A stretch of DNA of 64,000 bases from Flaccisagitta enflata. Taxonomy: Eukaryota; Chaetognatha; Sagittoidea; Aphragmophora. Below, piece by piece: positions 1 to 24,192 of the stretch. Position numbers and translations under genes: made by a program. The stretch spans positions 82,894,001 through 82,958,000 of the forward strand of contig OZ231127.1 in NCBI GenBank assembly GCA_965153355.1, read 5' to 3'. The notes under the pieces are model-generated. The model saw only the letters and a list, made by a program, of their open reading frames with translations, ran no database searches and was not told the origin of the DNA. Position 1 is the stretch's first letter; each line of letters opens with the position of its first letter.

Positions 1-94
1 CTTGAAAACAACAATAACAAAAGTGTTACCCAATCAGCAATCTTGCTAATACTATTTAGGCAAAAAAAATCTTCCGGCACGTTTACATGCATAT

Positions 95-707
95 GACGGC
101 GAGCATCCGACGGCATGATTTAGTGTGTCAAAAGGGGTCAAAATAGAAAATTTCATGAGATTGAAAATAAAGAATAACATGAAAAAAATCATTGAAGTAT
201 ATCATAATGGACATTTTATTACAAAATTTGCATTCAAAAAGGAGAAAAGAGCATGTAAAGCTATCAATAACTAAATGTGTTCACTAGAAAATATTCAAAA
301 TTCAATTTTTGTTCACTAATAGGAGGCTTGTTAAAATTATAACTTTGCATGGGAAAAGAAAAAACACAAAAATGAAGAACATAGCCGCCTTCCAAAATTG
401 ATTATGGAGGCGGCTATGTTTTTGAAAATGCAAAATTTCTCTGCATTTGAGAGTCTTATAATTTTAACAGCAGCAAAAAGAAAAAAAATGTAAGCAAAAT
501 TTCACTAAGAATCCTTATTTTCTTTGCTTTTCTCATGTGAATTGCCAATTTAAAGGTTCTTTTGAGGTCAGCATATGACAAAGACATACACACAGAGTAT
601 TTCTAGAGATAATTTCTCTCATGAAAGTATTTTTAGCATTATTATTATTCAACTATAGTTGAAAAAATAGGGTGAAACACTATATGTTGCCATCAATTGC
701 TTTCCGT
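95..707. mobile_element. Non-autonomous element with 5-bp target duplication CATAT
   Basis: The 613-bp insert is flanked by CATAT at 90-94 and 708-712. The duplicated locus at 15345 has an uninterrupted site there, so it serves as a paralogous empty site. The insert starts GACGGC and ends TTCCGT, giving short imperfect terminal inverted repeats. It contains a smaller palindrome at 329-469. No coding capacity is visible. The superfamily is not identified. Confidence 0.7.
329..469. repeat. Foldback (hairpin) element, related to 45073-45211
   Basis: Outer arms tgttaaaattataa (329-342) and ttataattttaaca (456-469) are exact reverse complements. Inner arms aacatagccgcc (378-389) and ggcggctatgtt (409-420) also pair. 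The right half resembles the hairpin at 45073-45211 (shared order: catag/gg, then atgtttt, then aaatgcaaaatt, then gcattNgaga), so the two appear to be one family. Confidence 0.75.
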
Positions 708-807
708 CATATCTCATATTAGAATCAACCAATCATAAAAAAATTGGTAAGGCAATTAAAGCCCTTCAGATTTGCAAGAGATCTACGCAAACCGCATCCC
801 TCTAGCT

Positions 808-1140
808 AGGCCTGCAACTCGAAGAAGGGATACATTTGCGCATCAGTATTTCTTTAAGAAATGTATGGAACCAGATGTAATTGATCTTTATTTTTGCCCC
901 TGCTAGGCACAACATGTCCCGCCAATTTCCACAAAATAACAAAGAAAATAAAGAAACAATTGTTTTGATTATTTAGGCTTTTTTATTTTCTTTGTTGTTT
1001 TGCTGTAAATGGCGCGATATATTGGGAGACTTTAGGACAATCAATACCAACTTCCACTTGCACTATTTAGCATTTCTAAAAGATATCCTGTTGCACAAAA
1101 TGATATCTCAAAAACTCCATATTGGTTGCCAACTCTAGCT
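808..1140. mobile_element. Insertion with 8-bp target duplication CTCTAGCT
   Basis: CTCTAGCT stands at 800-807 and again at 1133-1140; the duplicated locus near 15480 has this site once and uninterrupted. An 8-bp duplication is typical of hAT-type transposons, but clear terminal inverted repeats are not visible, so the class is inference. Inside, caaaataacaaagaaaat and attttctttgttgttttg form a hairpin around 937-1000. Confidence 0.6.
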
Positions 1141-1256
1141 CTATGCGTTCAAAAATCATTTAACTTTCATTGAAATACTTCAATTTCGCTATTGCCAGTT
1201 CTACACCACCTTCTGCAGATATCCTTTTACTCTTTCTTTAATTACTTCTAAGCGCA

Positions 1257-1460
1257 ATGAGCTTGACAGATGAGGTTTTTTATGATTTGATGAGTCTTTT
1301 GGAAGCTACAAGTCTAAATGTAGGGAAAGAAGAGGTAAAAAAAATCGCGAGAAAGATCTTGGAAGCCTTCGCTCCAGAGAGCCTCAAGAAGCTCTACAAA
1401 TCCCTTCCCCACAAAATGGCGGCCCTGATTCAGTCAAAGGGAACTCAGACTAATTATTGA
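1257..1460 (+). CDS. Small ORF, 67 codons, unknown function
   Basis: The ORF starts MSLTDEVFYDLMSLLE and ends with a stop at 1458-1460. It is lysine- and leucine-rich and looks helical, with no recognised domain, no signal peptide and no visible splice sites around it. The duplicated locus at 15605-15860 has a recognisable but broken counterpart with stops and an insertion. That counterpart helps define the ORF but suggests weak constraint. It could be a lone small protein, a terminal exon of an unseen gene, or chance. Confidence 0.3.
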   Translation: MSLTDEVFYDLMSLLEATSLNVGKEEVKKIARKILEAFAPESLKKLYKSLPHKMAALIQSKGTQTNY

Positions 1461-1644
1461 TGGATTTGTAACTGATTTTCATTCATTTTAACGCCAATGA
1501 ATGCATTCTTGTAATAGGTCGGAAGATTTTTTCCGCCTAGATAGTATACTTGCTCTCTTGTATTTGCATGCTCACATTGTCATCAACATATTTTTTTTAT
1601 TGATAATAACTAAAAAATAGAAAAAAGTCAATATGAGTTTTACA

Positions 1645-1890
1645 TAAACAAGGATGGATACGCGCCCGGGTGGGCAGGGGCAGTGATAAACAAGGCCAAC
1701 ACCTATAAGTCGCGTGCGAGACTTACAGAATGACCTAGCATGACTTAGAATGACTTAGAATAACTTAATATACTCTAAAATGACTTAAGATGACATAAGG
1801 GAATACAATTGATAAAAAAAGTAAAAGTGTGACGGACGGATGGACGGACGGACAAAGCAGGGTGTAGAGTCGCGTGCATGCGACTAAAAA
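1645..1890 (+). repeat. Family-1 GGAC-rich short repeat
   Basis: Starts with an acaagg...gggtgggcaggggcag module, has a second start-like module near 1690, then short reiterated gacttagaat units, a (GGAC)n stretch, and ends gtcgcgtgcatgcgac followed by taaaaa. The terminal hairpin plus short A run is shared with the copies at 2234, 27801, 39199 and 49708. Confidence 0.7.
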
Positions 1891-2287
1891 TACTTACCAA
1901 GCATATGGCCAGAAGCAACAATGCAAAAACCGCCTGTCAACGCTGAGAAAATGTTACGGACAAATGGACGGACCAGGCAACGACAAAGTGCCCGAGCACG
2001 CGATCATTGCTCGTAGCCAGCTAACTGCTTATGTAAACTGGGGAAAAAAATATACAAACAATTTTCTAGGATAAAAGTAATGTTTTTAATAGAATATTAA
2101 AGCTTGTCTTTTTTGCATCAGTTTTATGGAAATGATGATAATGTATGGAAATGATAATAATGTTCCTTTACAAAAGATCTATAAAAAACTTTAAAAAATC
2201 ATATTTTTTCATTGTTAAGTAGAGAGTAATTGAACAAGGCCGGAAACACGGCTACCCCAGTCGCGTGCGGGTTGGCAGGGGCTGTAT
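1874..2287. other. No gene recognised
   Basis: A/T-rich sequence between two family-1 repeats. A 66-codon ORF at 1874 overlaps the repeat terminus and has no splice context or recognisable motif. I see nothing else. Confidence 0.5.
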
Positions 2288-2581
2288 TTGAGTTCACTTG
2301 ATCATTTGGGCAGGAGTAGTGAGGCCAAAGACCCTAAAAACCCAAAAAAAGTAAAGTGTGACAGACGGATGGACCGACAGACGGACGGACCGACGGACGG
2401 ACCGACAAAGCGGGGTGTAGAGTCGCGTAGCACGCGACTAATAATTTTGTTGGGCCCTGGGACAAAGCGGGGTGTAGAGTCGCGTAGCACGCGACTAATA
2501 ATTTTGTCGGGCCCTGGGACAGACCAACCCAGCAACCGACAGACATAGAGGGTTATAGAGTCACATGCATATGACTAAAAA
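2234..2581 (+). repeat. Family-1 GGAC-rich short repeat with duplicated 3' end
   Basis: Begins acaaggccggaaacacgg, includes gtcgcgtgcgggttggcag, then (GGAC)n. The 3' module (gcggggtgtagagtcgcg ... gggccctgggaca) is present twice in tandem, about 2410-2466 and 2467-2522, followed by a third diverged end (cacatgcatatgactaaaaa). Overlapping ORFs on both strands here are by-products of the repeat. Confidence 0.75.
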
Positions 2582-2619
2582 GATAATTTATTATTCAAAG
2601 AATATTTATCATAGAACCT

Positions 2620-3180
2620 GCTTATTTCGCTGCAAGACACAATTAGTCGATCGAGAACTGGAATTTGCGCATTAAAGAAAATAGAAAAAACATATTTCCC
2701 TGGAGTACGTGTGTCAAAAAGTCAATGACTTACTCCGACTTTTTACAGTATTTGTGATATCATTTTGAAATCATAAGATAGTGACTGTTCAGGAAAAACA
2801 GAGCATGCGACTAACGAATATGCAATGAGCTGGGTTTATACATGATGATAAAAAAAAACTCTTGCACCAACCAAGTGACTGATTGTCTCACCAAAAAAAT
2901 AGTTTATTGAGTTAAAAGTACAAAAGGTGTTGAAATGAGTGGGTTGTGAGATCTGATTTCAATCATAATTGATTTGGCAAAGAAATGACAGCAGCGAGAC
3001 AGTAGTCAGGTTCCAGGATGAAAATGCAAATATGATTATTAATCTGATTACAAAAAACTAAAGTGACTTTCAAAAGACAAAAGAAAAAAAGAGGGAGTAA
3101 TCAAATTATGCACAATATGACGGGCACCGATGGTGTTTAAAAGGAAGCCGAAATCTCATTAGTCTATTTCATAAACGCCC
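2620..3180. repeat. Segmental duplication, copy A (partner ~5280-6960)
   Basis: Shared landmarks in the same order: gagaactggaattt, catatttcc.tggagta, gggttgtg, cataattNatttgg and gacagtag. Copy B is interrupted by the family-2 element at 5392-6635, so this copy provides the empty site. Confidence 0.75.
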
Positions 3181-3693
3181 ACGCCAACCCCAACGTGACA
3201 TAGGTAGCCTTGTATCCAGCCTTGACTTCATAGGACAAGCGTCTATTCAACAAATAGGACGTTTCAGTCTTTTAGTCCTTACTTAGACAATGTCTTTCAA
3301 CTCTCAACATGGGTGTATGGCCATGGATACTAAAGCCATGCAAATCTAACCTTAGTCTCATGACAATAAAGTCGTATTCTCTTTCCCGACTTCCTCATTC
3401 CTTATGTAGGAGCAAATGAACTTTATTTTGACAGGAGTGAAAACTGATCAACCGTAAGACAAATTTTGCTGGCCCTATCTTTCTTGCCTTCCAATCCGTA
3501 GATCGTATCAATCATTTTCTCATTCTTTTCCCCCTCAAACGACCATTTTCGGCATAAACTGGCACGTTCCTTTTGATTGATGCGAATACAAGCTTTATTT
3601 GCAAATTGATGTAAACTTTGAAAGGCTCTGATTCCATTTAACCAAGAAGCTAATTGTTTTATACCCTCACATCCATCTGATCTTTGTGTAACG

Positions 3694-4078
3694 CTGGGCC
3701 GGATCAACCATTTGCGAGGCCCTGGGCTATCTGGTGAGCGAGGCCCCTCCCCAGGGCCAAGCCACCCCCCCCCCCCGCACATCCACTATGTCTATGGAGA
3801 CAACTTCTCTTGACTGGTTTTTTTTTTCTTGGCAGCAGCCTCAATGTGCCAATTTTTTGAGGCTCTCTTAGGTTTGAACCGAAAAAGAAAGAGATATGTA
3901 AAATTCTAAGATTGTTTATTAAGCAAAATGTAGTGTTTCCATAGATAGGAATTTTTTTTCAGAAATCAAATTTTTGTGAAGTTGTGCTTATCTAGAGACT
4001 CCAAAGATTGAGCCAGTTAAGACTATAACAAAGTCATTGGACCTAAGTCGCATATATTGGCATCTTCACAAAAGATTG

Positions 4079-4111
<33 letters not shown>

Positions 4112-4917
4112 ACTGGAATTTTTAAAAGGACCTTTGAATTAGCGGTCTCCACTTCCGAATGTATTCTTTTATGTTCAAAAGTGTGAAAATTGCAGAAAAA
4201 TGCCTTTAAATTTAATTGTGATGGACAGTAAAACAAAATTGGTGGACCAATGGACCAACGGATCATAAACTGGCATTTTGTGTCATGTAACATGCAACTA
4301 AAAATCCTTATAATAGATAACATGCAAAAGGTCATTTTAATCCTGTATTGCTCCATACCAGCACAACCAAAGCTGTGCTAGAAACTAAAGAAATGCACTT
4401 TGAAATCATGATTTTTTTTTTTGAAATGGTGCTCAACCAAAGACTCCAAAGATTGAGTCACTGACTCAATGAGTCAGCAATAATGATAAACGGCCATAAA
4501 ATTGCATAAGCAGATGGTATCCAAATATCATTCTATTGACTACACTAGCAATTGGCAAGAAATTTTTTGATAATTATTTCATATTAGTTGATGTGTAAAC
4601 ATCTTCAAGGAACCATTGCACAAGCAAATGGTATGCAAGAGCACTTTTTGATTCTGTAACACATGATCAAAGTAATCATTGCACAAGCATATGATACTCA
4701 AATATTATTGCAACCATTGCACCAGAAACTGGTAAAAAGCTTATTGACTTTTATGTTTAAATTCATATATCTCTAAATTCATTTAAGACTTGAGTCTTTT
4801 TTCTTGCCTTCAAAGATGCAAACATCTTTATTGTGTCATCCACTTTTACTTTTTCAATAAGCTCATGTTCAAATCATGAAAGAGCTTTACACAATAAAAA
4901 AAAAGTTTCTTCTTCTC

Positions 4918-4948
<31 letters not shown>

Positions 4949-5186
4949 CTTCTTCTTCTTCTTCTTCTTCTTCTTCTTCTTCTTCTTCTTCTTCTTCTTC
5001 TTCTTCTTCTTCTTCCTTTCTTTTTTCTTTTTTTTTCTTCTCTTTTCTTTCTTTTTCTTCTTTTTTCTTTTTTCTCTTTTTTTTCCTTTCCTCCTTTCCC
5101 CCTTCTTTTCCCCTCAGGGTGCGAGGCCCCTAAAAGCGCGAGGCCCCTGGGCTAAGCCCATTTAGCCCTTAGGTTGATCCGGCCCA
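3694..5186. mobile_element. 1.5-kb element bounded by ctgggccggatcaacc inverted repeats
   Basis: The 16-bp ctgggccggatcaacc stands at 3694-3709 and its exact reverse complement at 5171-5186, each next to aggccc(c)tgggct-type sequence. The interior has a GACA run near 4083, A/T-rich sequence and a (TTC)n tract at 4915-5014. No coding sequence is supported; the minus-strand ORF at 3423-3782 overlaps the left end and reads into G/C homopolymer. Confidence 0.5.
4915..5014. repeat. (TTC)n microsatellite
   Basis: Nearly pure TTC run with T-rich flanks continuing to about 5105. The phenylalanine- and serine-rich ORFs across it are artefacts. Confidence 0.95.
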
Positions 5187-5478
5187 GGTGTAACGTGCTC
5201 ATGCAACCAAAAAATCTCAATGCACGAGAACCATGGAAGTCAATGGCAATGGCAAAATATTTATTGTAGAACATTCTGCTTGGCGCCAAATAAAAGAGGA
5301 TGTTTACAATTTAACATCTACAAACCCTGCCAATATCATTGGAAGCCACAATAGGCCAATTGAGAACTGGAATTTACGCATGAGAAAATGAACAAGTACC
5401 CCAGGGGTACAACGATGCGTCCACATGCTGCTTAGCTTGTTAAGAATGATGCAATATTGCATCAATTATGTAGAATGA

Positions 5479-5650
5479 TCAGCCCTGATCTTAGAGCGGG
5501 CCCGCGGGCCCGAGGCCCGCATTTTTGCTGCCGGGCCCGCAAGTTTTTCTGACTGCGGGCCTGACGGGCCCGCCTGTAGTTAGCTTGATTAATACTGATG
5601 TGGTATATAATTTTTTTTGTATCACTTGTATTTCCTTCTCTCTTTTCTTA

Positions 5651-5684
<34 letters not shown>

Positions 5685-5685
5685 C

Positions 5686-5729
<44 letters not shown>

Positions 5730-5757
5730 TGTTACATTCTTTCTTTCTTTCTTTATT

Positions 5758-5824
<67 letters not shown>

Positions 5825-6115
5825 CTCTTCTTTTTCTCTTTCTTTCTTTCTTTCTTTATTTCTTTTCAAGAAACATCAATTTTTTTTTCAGCAACCATGT
5901 GAAGACGAACTCCTGTTTAACACAGGGGGACTTCCATTCTTATTTGTCACTCCGTTTGTATGTTTATATGTCTATCCCCCCCCCTCCCCCACCTATCAGG
6001 CCTCATGCCCCTAGGCCCCTCAGAACGGGTATTGCGGAATACATTTTATGTTTTAGCAACTGGCTTTTTTTCTTTCCTTCTTTTTTGCCAACCTTTTTTC
6101 CCTCCTTTCTCCATT

Positions 6116-6175
<60 letters not shown>

Positions 6176-6324
6176 TCCCCTTTCTTATCTCTCTTCCTTT
6201 CTTTCTTTTCTTTCAGTTTTTCTCTCTTTTTCTTTCTTTCTTTCCTCTTTTCTTTTTTTCATTCTTACCTCTTCTTTCTCTTTTCTCTATTTCATCTTTC
6301 CTTCTGTTTTACCTTTCTTCTTGT

Positions 6325-6409
<85 letters not shown>

Positions 6410-6513
6410 GACAGTAGATATGTCGGGCCCGCTGTTTTTCAGTCGGGCACGTTAAATTTGATGGGAGCGGGCCCGACTGGCCCGCTCAAAAAAATCACTA
6501 AGATCAGGGCTGA
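5479..6513. mobile_element. Nested element with TIR tcagccctgatctta and 6-bp duplication
   Basis: Left end tcagccctgatcttag at 5479 and right end ctaagatcagggctga ending 6513 are reverse complements. GAATGA flanks both sides (5473-5478 and 6514-6519). G/C-rich gcgggcccg palindromes follow each terminus. The interior is mostly (CTTT)n and (CT)n. No transposase is visible, so it is non-autonomous. Confidence 0.8.
5651..6407. repeat. (CTTT)n and (CT)n microsatellite block
   Basis: (CTTT)n at 5651-5860 and 6112-6178, and (CT)n at 6328-6407, all inside the nested element. Long Phe/Leu/Ser ORFs here are translations of the repeat. Confidence 0.95.
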
Positions 6514-6635
6514 GAATGATGCAATTTTGGGTGATAATCTTTAGTTTTCGACTCCTGTCCACGGACAGACGGACCAACGGATGGACCAACGGACGGACAA
6601 AGCCTCTTATAGAGATGCGTTGACGCATCTAAAAA

Positions 6636-7156
6636 TCATATTTCCGTGGAGTATGTCAAAAAGCTTATGACTGACTTCAACCTTTTTAAAAAGAGAAGTA
6701 TATTTTCTTTTCATTCAGTGAATGGGTTGTGCCATCTGATCTTAATCATAATTAATTTGGCCAAGAGATGACGGCAGTTAGACAGTAGATAGGTTCTGGG
6801 GCAAATATAATAATTAGTTTAAGTAAAAATTAAAGGCAGCGAAAAAATGAGGGAGAGATCAAATCATATACCTTACATGACAGCCATTAGACAGGCACGA
6901 ATGATGTTTGGGCGGAAGCCGACTATTTGATTATCATCTCATTAATTCATACCTCATATCACAAATTTGACAATATAGCAGGGTGTGCAAAAAGAAATGG
7001 GTCCATCTTTTTAGCAGAAGACTTTGTTAAACACAGTGGGCCTTAATGGGATATGGGTTCAAAAAATCCCCGGCAGTAGCGATTTGTATAAGTAGGTACA
7101 TTTTATGATTATAGTGGCGAATTGATGTGGACCTTTAAAAAAATTTCCCTTGAAAA
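6636..7156. other. Right part of segmental duplication copy B; no gene seen
   Basis: Up to about 6960 this matches 2690-3180. Beyond that it is unique A/T-rich sequence without a supported exon. Confidence 0.5.
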
Positions 7157-7484
7157 TTTTGTTTGCAAAAATCACTAAAAAAAGCGAATTCTCTTGTATA
7201 TTTATATCTAGATCTGAAGGATATATCTATTTTGAAATTCTGATTCAGGACTTTAATAAGAAAATAAAATTTTCATATTTCAAGCCACCGTTGGATTTTT
7301 TTAAAACAATGGAATATGAAAATGTTATTTTTTCATAAAAATATACAGTGCGACCTTTCAACTGTTTGGAAACTTTACCAGAAATACGAATCTTTAATGA
7401 GAATTTTGGAATACATAAACCCTAAAGATTTGTATCAAATATTTGACAAATTTAAAACATTTTAGTGATTTTTGCAAATGAAAT
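7157..7484. mobile_element. Small inverted-repeat element
   Basis: Terminal sequences gtttgcaaaaatcactaaaa (from 7161) and ttttagtgatttttgcaaat (ending about 7480) are near-perfect reverse complements about 330 bp apart. The interior is A/T-rich, and a 62-codon ORF there has no recognisable feature. Probably a miniature inverted-repeat element. Confidence 0.55.
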
Positions 7485-7675
7485 GTAATCCGTATTATGT
7501 CAATTGATCATTCTGTCCGTTGATCCTTTCATTAATTAGTCCAAAAATAATATTGCTTTTTTTAGGGGGGGGGGCGTTTTGAGGCAGTTTTTGCATCACT
7601 GTCTCAGCCCAAGTTCTTGATTAGACCATAATTTTTTCTCTCTTTCTTTTTTTTTTCATTCCTGAACCTCCATCA

Positions 7676-8015
<340 letters not shown>

Positions 8016-8082
8016 TTGTCCTATCCTCGCTTGCCCATGTTGACTGCAAGGCAATCAATTTCCTTTTCCTAGGAATCTTAGT

Positions 8083-8643
8083 ACTATCTAGAACATACTT
8101 ATTACTTATATCGGCAAATACTTAACACTATATCTTTTCTGTACCTAGGAAGTCTATGATAAATTTTGTGTTTATTTAGAAAGCAGTGTGATTCATAAAC
8201 TTAATCAGTATGTTTAGAAATGAAAAGCAAAGTAGCATAAAAACTGAGACATGGCCCAGAAATCATAATATTTCTTTAACTCTCTGTACTTAAGCAACAA
8301 AAAATTTTAAATCAATCTCATTTCTTTTTATTTTATTGCCAAAAGCCAAAAGCCTGTTGTCATGGACTTCTTCAGTCACTCCAAGCTAAATGTCATATCA
8401 AATGATTTCTACGAAAATAGTTAAAGATTGGGCCTTTTTAGGAGCACAAATTATTTGTGAAGGGCCTGAAGATCTGCTTTCAAATGACTCATTGCTACAT
8501 TATGTTCTGGTTTTTTTTGTTTTTTTGTTTAATTGTTTTTTTTTTTTTTTTGTTTCTGGTCCTTGTTTATGTTTTGTTCTTTGATAATCAGATGAATTAA
8601 AGCCTTATTACAATCTTGCAATTATACTTATGTTCTAGATAGT
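8083..8643. mobile_element. ACTATCTAG-TIR element 1
   Basis: Left terminus actatctagaacatacttat and right terminus ttatgttctagatagt (ending 8643) are reverse complements. The interior is A/T-rich and non-coding. Same terminal signature as 8767-9355 and 14291-14811. Confidence 0.7.
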
Positions 8644-8688
8644 GGTCGATGTCATGAAAAGGAAATACGGTTTGGCCAATAAATACAT

Positions 8689-8730
<42 letters not shown>

Positions 8731-8766
8731 GCAAAACGAAAGAAAGAAAAGCAAAAATGTTTAACT

Positions 8767-9355
8767 ACTATCTAGGAAAAAAGTATATCTACACCTTCTA
8801 CCAAGGATATCTCCGCTTCTAGAAATGCTAGATAAATTAAAAAAAAAAAACAAATTAAACTTCATCAAAAAATCTTCAAAATGAGTTCAATCTGGTCGAT
8901 GTATCTTAAACCGTTTAGAAATTACAAGCAAAAATGTAAAAGACATCCATCTTCAAAATCGAAAAAATATAAAATACAGCAGAATGCAGAAATTACAGAC
9001 AGCTTTATATCAACATATCTCCGCTTCTAGAGCAGCTAGTACAATTTAAAAAAAAACAAAATTATCTACATCAAAAAATTTATGAGATGAACTCATCTTG
9101 TTCTCTGTGGTTTTGTACATTTAGAAATGGCACATAAAAATATAAACTTCTTCCCAAATTGTAAATTTGCCTTTGAGTGATAACACTATATCCTCTATAA
9201 TAAGTTAGAATGGCTTTAAATATTGCTTCCAAAAACTTTTATAAGAATTTTTAGTTATTCTATAAATTAACACTTTTTGTTTAATAATTTAATAAATATT
9301 AGATCACTAAATTATATTGTATCCCAGGTGTAGATATACTTTTTTCCTAGGTAGT
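8767..9355. mobile_element. ACTATCTAG-TIR element 2
   Basis: Begins actatctaggaaaaaagtat and ends with the reverse complement (one change), about 30 bp of terminal inverted repeat, with ccgcttctaga motifs inside. No ORF. No convincing target duplication was found. Confidence 0.8.
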
Positions 9356-9941
9356 AAGGTTGGATAATATCTCTCTTGCTTGTAAATCTTTTACTGACCA
9401 TTCCATACTGGAATTCATCTGCCGCCGCTTTTCTTAGATTTTTTCTTCTCATCAAATGTCTCTTATGCTTAATTATAAGGAAACTACATGCTTAAATATT
9501 AGAAACTGATGAAGAATCGAGGATGGGAGTTGTTGTCTTGTGATTCCTTTTATTATAAACTGTTTTTGCCTTTCCGTTTAAGCTTTAAAAAAAAGTTCAA
9601 AAGATTAACCTATTTTAAAATCAATAAAATATGAAGGGTAATACCCTTTTTCAGGCTCTCCCAGCGGTGCTCTTATTTACAGATGCGTCGTTGGGAAATG
9701 AAAGTAATGGGGAAAAAATGATTTCGCTTTAGTTAAATCTTTTTTTTATGATTTTCTCATAACAACATGAAAAAAATCTAACGAAATACAGAACAAAAAA
9801 AAGCATAGCAAGCAAGCTTAATGAACGTCCTGACACTCAGCTTACTTTCCTTCATTTACTTTGATGTCATTGAAGAGGAATGGTTAAGATCAATGCGTTT
9901 ATTAAATTGAAATGAGATTTTCATGAAACGAAAGATATAAT
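9356..9941. other. No gene recognised
   Basis: A/T-rich unique sequence; no exon or strong repeat seen. Confidence 0.5.
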
Positions 9942-9942
9942 G

Positions 9943-10005
<63 letters not shown>

Positions 10006-10126
10006 TCTCAAGGATGTTTCATGGAACTTATACTCAAAATCAACAACATGAGATATTTCCAAAAACAAAAACCGTGGCAACTAAATTGCTCTCTCTCTCT
10101 CTCTATTTCTCTCTTTCTCTTTCTCT

Positions 10127-10202
<76 letters not shown>
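9942..10202. repeat. (GA)n then (CT)n pair
   Basis: (GA)n at 9942-10003 and (CT)n at 10090-10202 face each other across about 85 bp and could form a hairpin. Overlapping ORFs are artefacts. Confidence 0.9.
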
Positions 10203-10206
<4 letters not shown>

Positions 10207-10441
10207 CAAGGCTGGTTATGAAAGAAGAGCTTCTTTGACGTCTCCTACTGCGCAACAAGTTCCAAAATATTCTTTTTCATTCAATTTTTCCTTTCTTTTT
10301 CTTGACAGCAACTTGAAGTATTTTGCATGAAGTTTCCTTTTTGTATTAAATCTCAATTAACAAATACGATGCCGAAAACACCTACCAAATTATTTTTTTT
10401 TCCATTGCCATTGATCAGCCGGCATAATTTCATTCTAAATT

Positions 10442-10990
10442 TAGACAATGTGACATTCAGGTGTGTCAATATGCAAAAGGTTTTTTGATCAGATCATCAT
10501 CATCAGGGAGTGTTCAGACATTAATTCTAAGACATATACTGTTTTTTTTTTTTAAATTTTATTTGTCTTCCGTTCTTTTCTAAATCCCTGTTTAGCCGCT
10601 AATTTGTATATTGTAGTGCAGCTGGTTTTACATCTGGATTATTGATGACAAGGAAAAAAATCAAAACGCCTTGGTTTTCTTATTCCTTATAATATAAAAA
10701 ATTTATGAAAATCTTCTGCTTTTATACAAGAAGACTTAGTTGTAAGAAAAATTTAATTTTCTAAATGATATATCAATCTCATTTTTAATAGAACTAGGTG
10801 CAGTCGCTAAAAGGATATATATTTTTGACAATCTTTACACGCGCTAAAAAAATAAAAGATGATTGAAATTGAAAAAAAAATGAAAAAGTAAGCGTTTTGT
10901 AATCATTGTCTTCATACTCCCTAATGATGATGAGCTGATCAGAAGACTTTTTGCATATTGACACACCCAAATGTGACATATTGAACTGTT
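10442..10990. mobile_element. Foldback element with ~70-bp imperfect terminal inverted repeats
   Basis: The left arm contains ggtgtgtcaatatgcaaaa then gatcag and catcatcatcagggag (about 10446-10515). The right arm (about 10913-10987) is its imperfect reverse complement. The centre is A/T-rich. The minus-strand ORF at 10794-11033 lies over the right arm and is not supported. Confidence 0.65.
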
Positions 10991-11641
10991 GATGATTTCC
11001 TGGTTGAAATTCATCCATCGTCGTGATTACCACACTAGGGGATGGACAACTGTAAAGTGTCTGTACACATAATCATTAATCATGTCTTTCAAACCCTAAG
11101 CTGACATTGAAGCTGTGCAAAAGTCATCGACGCGCATAAATCGTAATTTGAATATTGTAACGACAAATTCATACAGAAACACTTACTCGATCAAAGTCAT
11201 TAATGGACAAACAAGTTCATCACACACTATTCGTCGATGTTGGTTACCCTGCCGGCATGAGAGGGGGCAACGTAATCATGAGTTCCCCTCGGGTGGGAGC
11301 GCCACTATCAGCGTCACTCAAACACACGGCCATGTGCGCTGACCAAATTCATAAGCATTGGTCGCTCTCACTCAGTCGGTCTACATGAGAGGGGACAACG
11401 TCATCGCGAGATCCCCTCCATTCGCCACCAGTAGCAGCACCACGGTCAGCGTAGCACAAAGGAGCATGTGTGCTCACCAAATTCATAAGCATAGAACATT
11501 CTCACTTGGCTTGTCTGCATAAGAAGGGGCGGTGTCATCGCGAGTTCCCCTCCTACCCCTCCTGTAGCAATGCCACAGTAAGCGTCACGCATGCGCTTTT
11601 AAGATTCATAAGCATAGGTCATTCTCACTCAGCCCGTCTGC

Positions 11642-23537
<11,896 letters not shown>

Positions 23538-23556
23538 GGCAGAAATGTGTAAACAA

Positions 23557-23570
23557 CAACGACAACAACC

Positions 23571-23661
<91 letters not shown>
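23557..23661. repeat. (AAC)n microsatellite after the gene A stop
   Basis: Pure AAC, 3' of the modelled stop; it would be poly-Thr or poly-Gln if an alternative frame were used. Confidence 0.95.
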
Positions 23662-23662
<1 letters not shown>

Positions 23663-24101
23663 AGTCTCCATGGAATGATCCTCGTAATCCATCTGTTTGA
23701 GAAAACCCAAAGAATTTCCCCTTCCTAAGATCATTGACGCGTATATTATGTGACGCCCAAAAAAAGAAATGAAAATCAATGAAATGAATTATATCCCCTC
23801 AAAGCTTTTCAAATTCCTTCTTTTATCATACATTTTCTCGAATGTCAGTTGACATGGTAACGGAACAATTGACATCTGAATTGATTCTCTCATAAAAATA
23901 TTGGCATGAAACCCATCATGACAGCATTTTTTCTTTCTCCCATGGAGAAATTGATAGTGCGTGGTGACTGAAGAGCGTACATCGATATGATTTTACCGAA
24001 TGAAGTTGAAATAGTTTAATTAATAGCTTCAAGGAGAGAATATTTTTTTAATAATTGCATGACGTGTTCAAGTATAGGTACATCGAACTTTAACACCGTT
24101 T

Positions 24102-24192
<91 letters not shown>

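Larger units (their letters stand above)
36..1545. repeat. Segmental duplication, copy 1 (partner 15345-15960)
   Basis: Three blocks (about 36-94, 708-807 and 1133-1545) align in order with 15345-15960, including the cttccggcacgtttacatg motif, the stretch with gcaagagatctac and the small ORF at 1257. Copy 1 carries two extra insertions (95-707 and 808-1132) that copy 2 lacks. Copy 2 carries a different insertion inside the ORF. Seen directly by comparing the two stretches. Confidence 0.85.
5392..6635 (+). mobile_element. Family-2 short repeat, split by a nested insertion
   Basis: Left part begins acaagtacccc and carries gatgcgtccacatgc. Right part ends (ggac)n, then aaagcctcttatag, then gatgcgttgacgcatc, then taaaaa. 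Other copies lie at 34574-34796 (reversed) and 60479-60716. The uninterrupted duplicate at ~2680 confirms that it is an insertion. A 1,035-bp element sits inside at 5479-6513. Confidence 0.75.
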
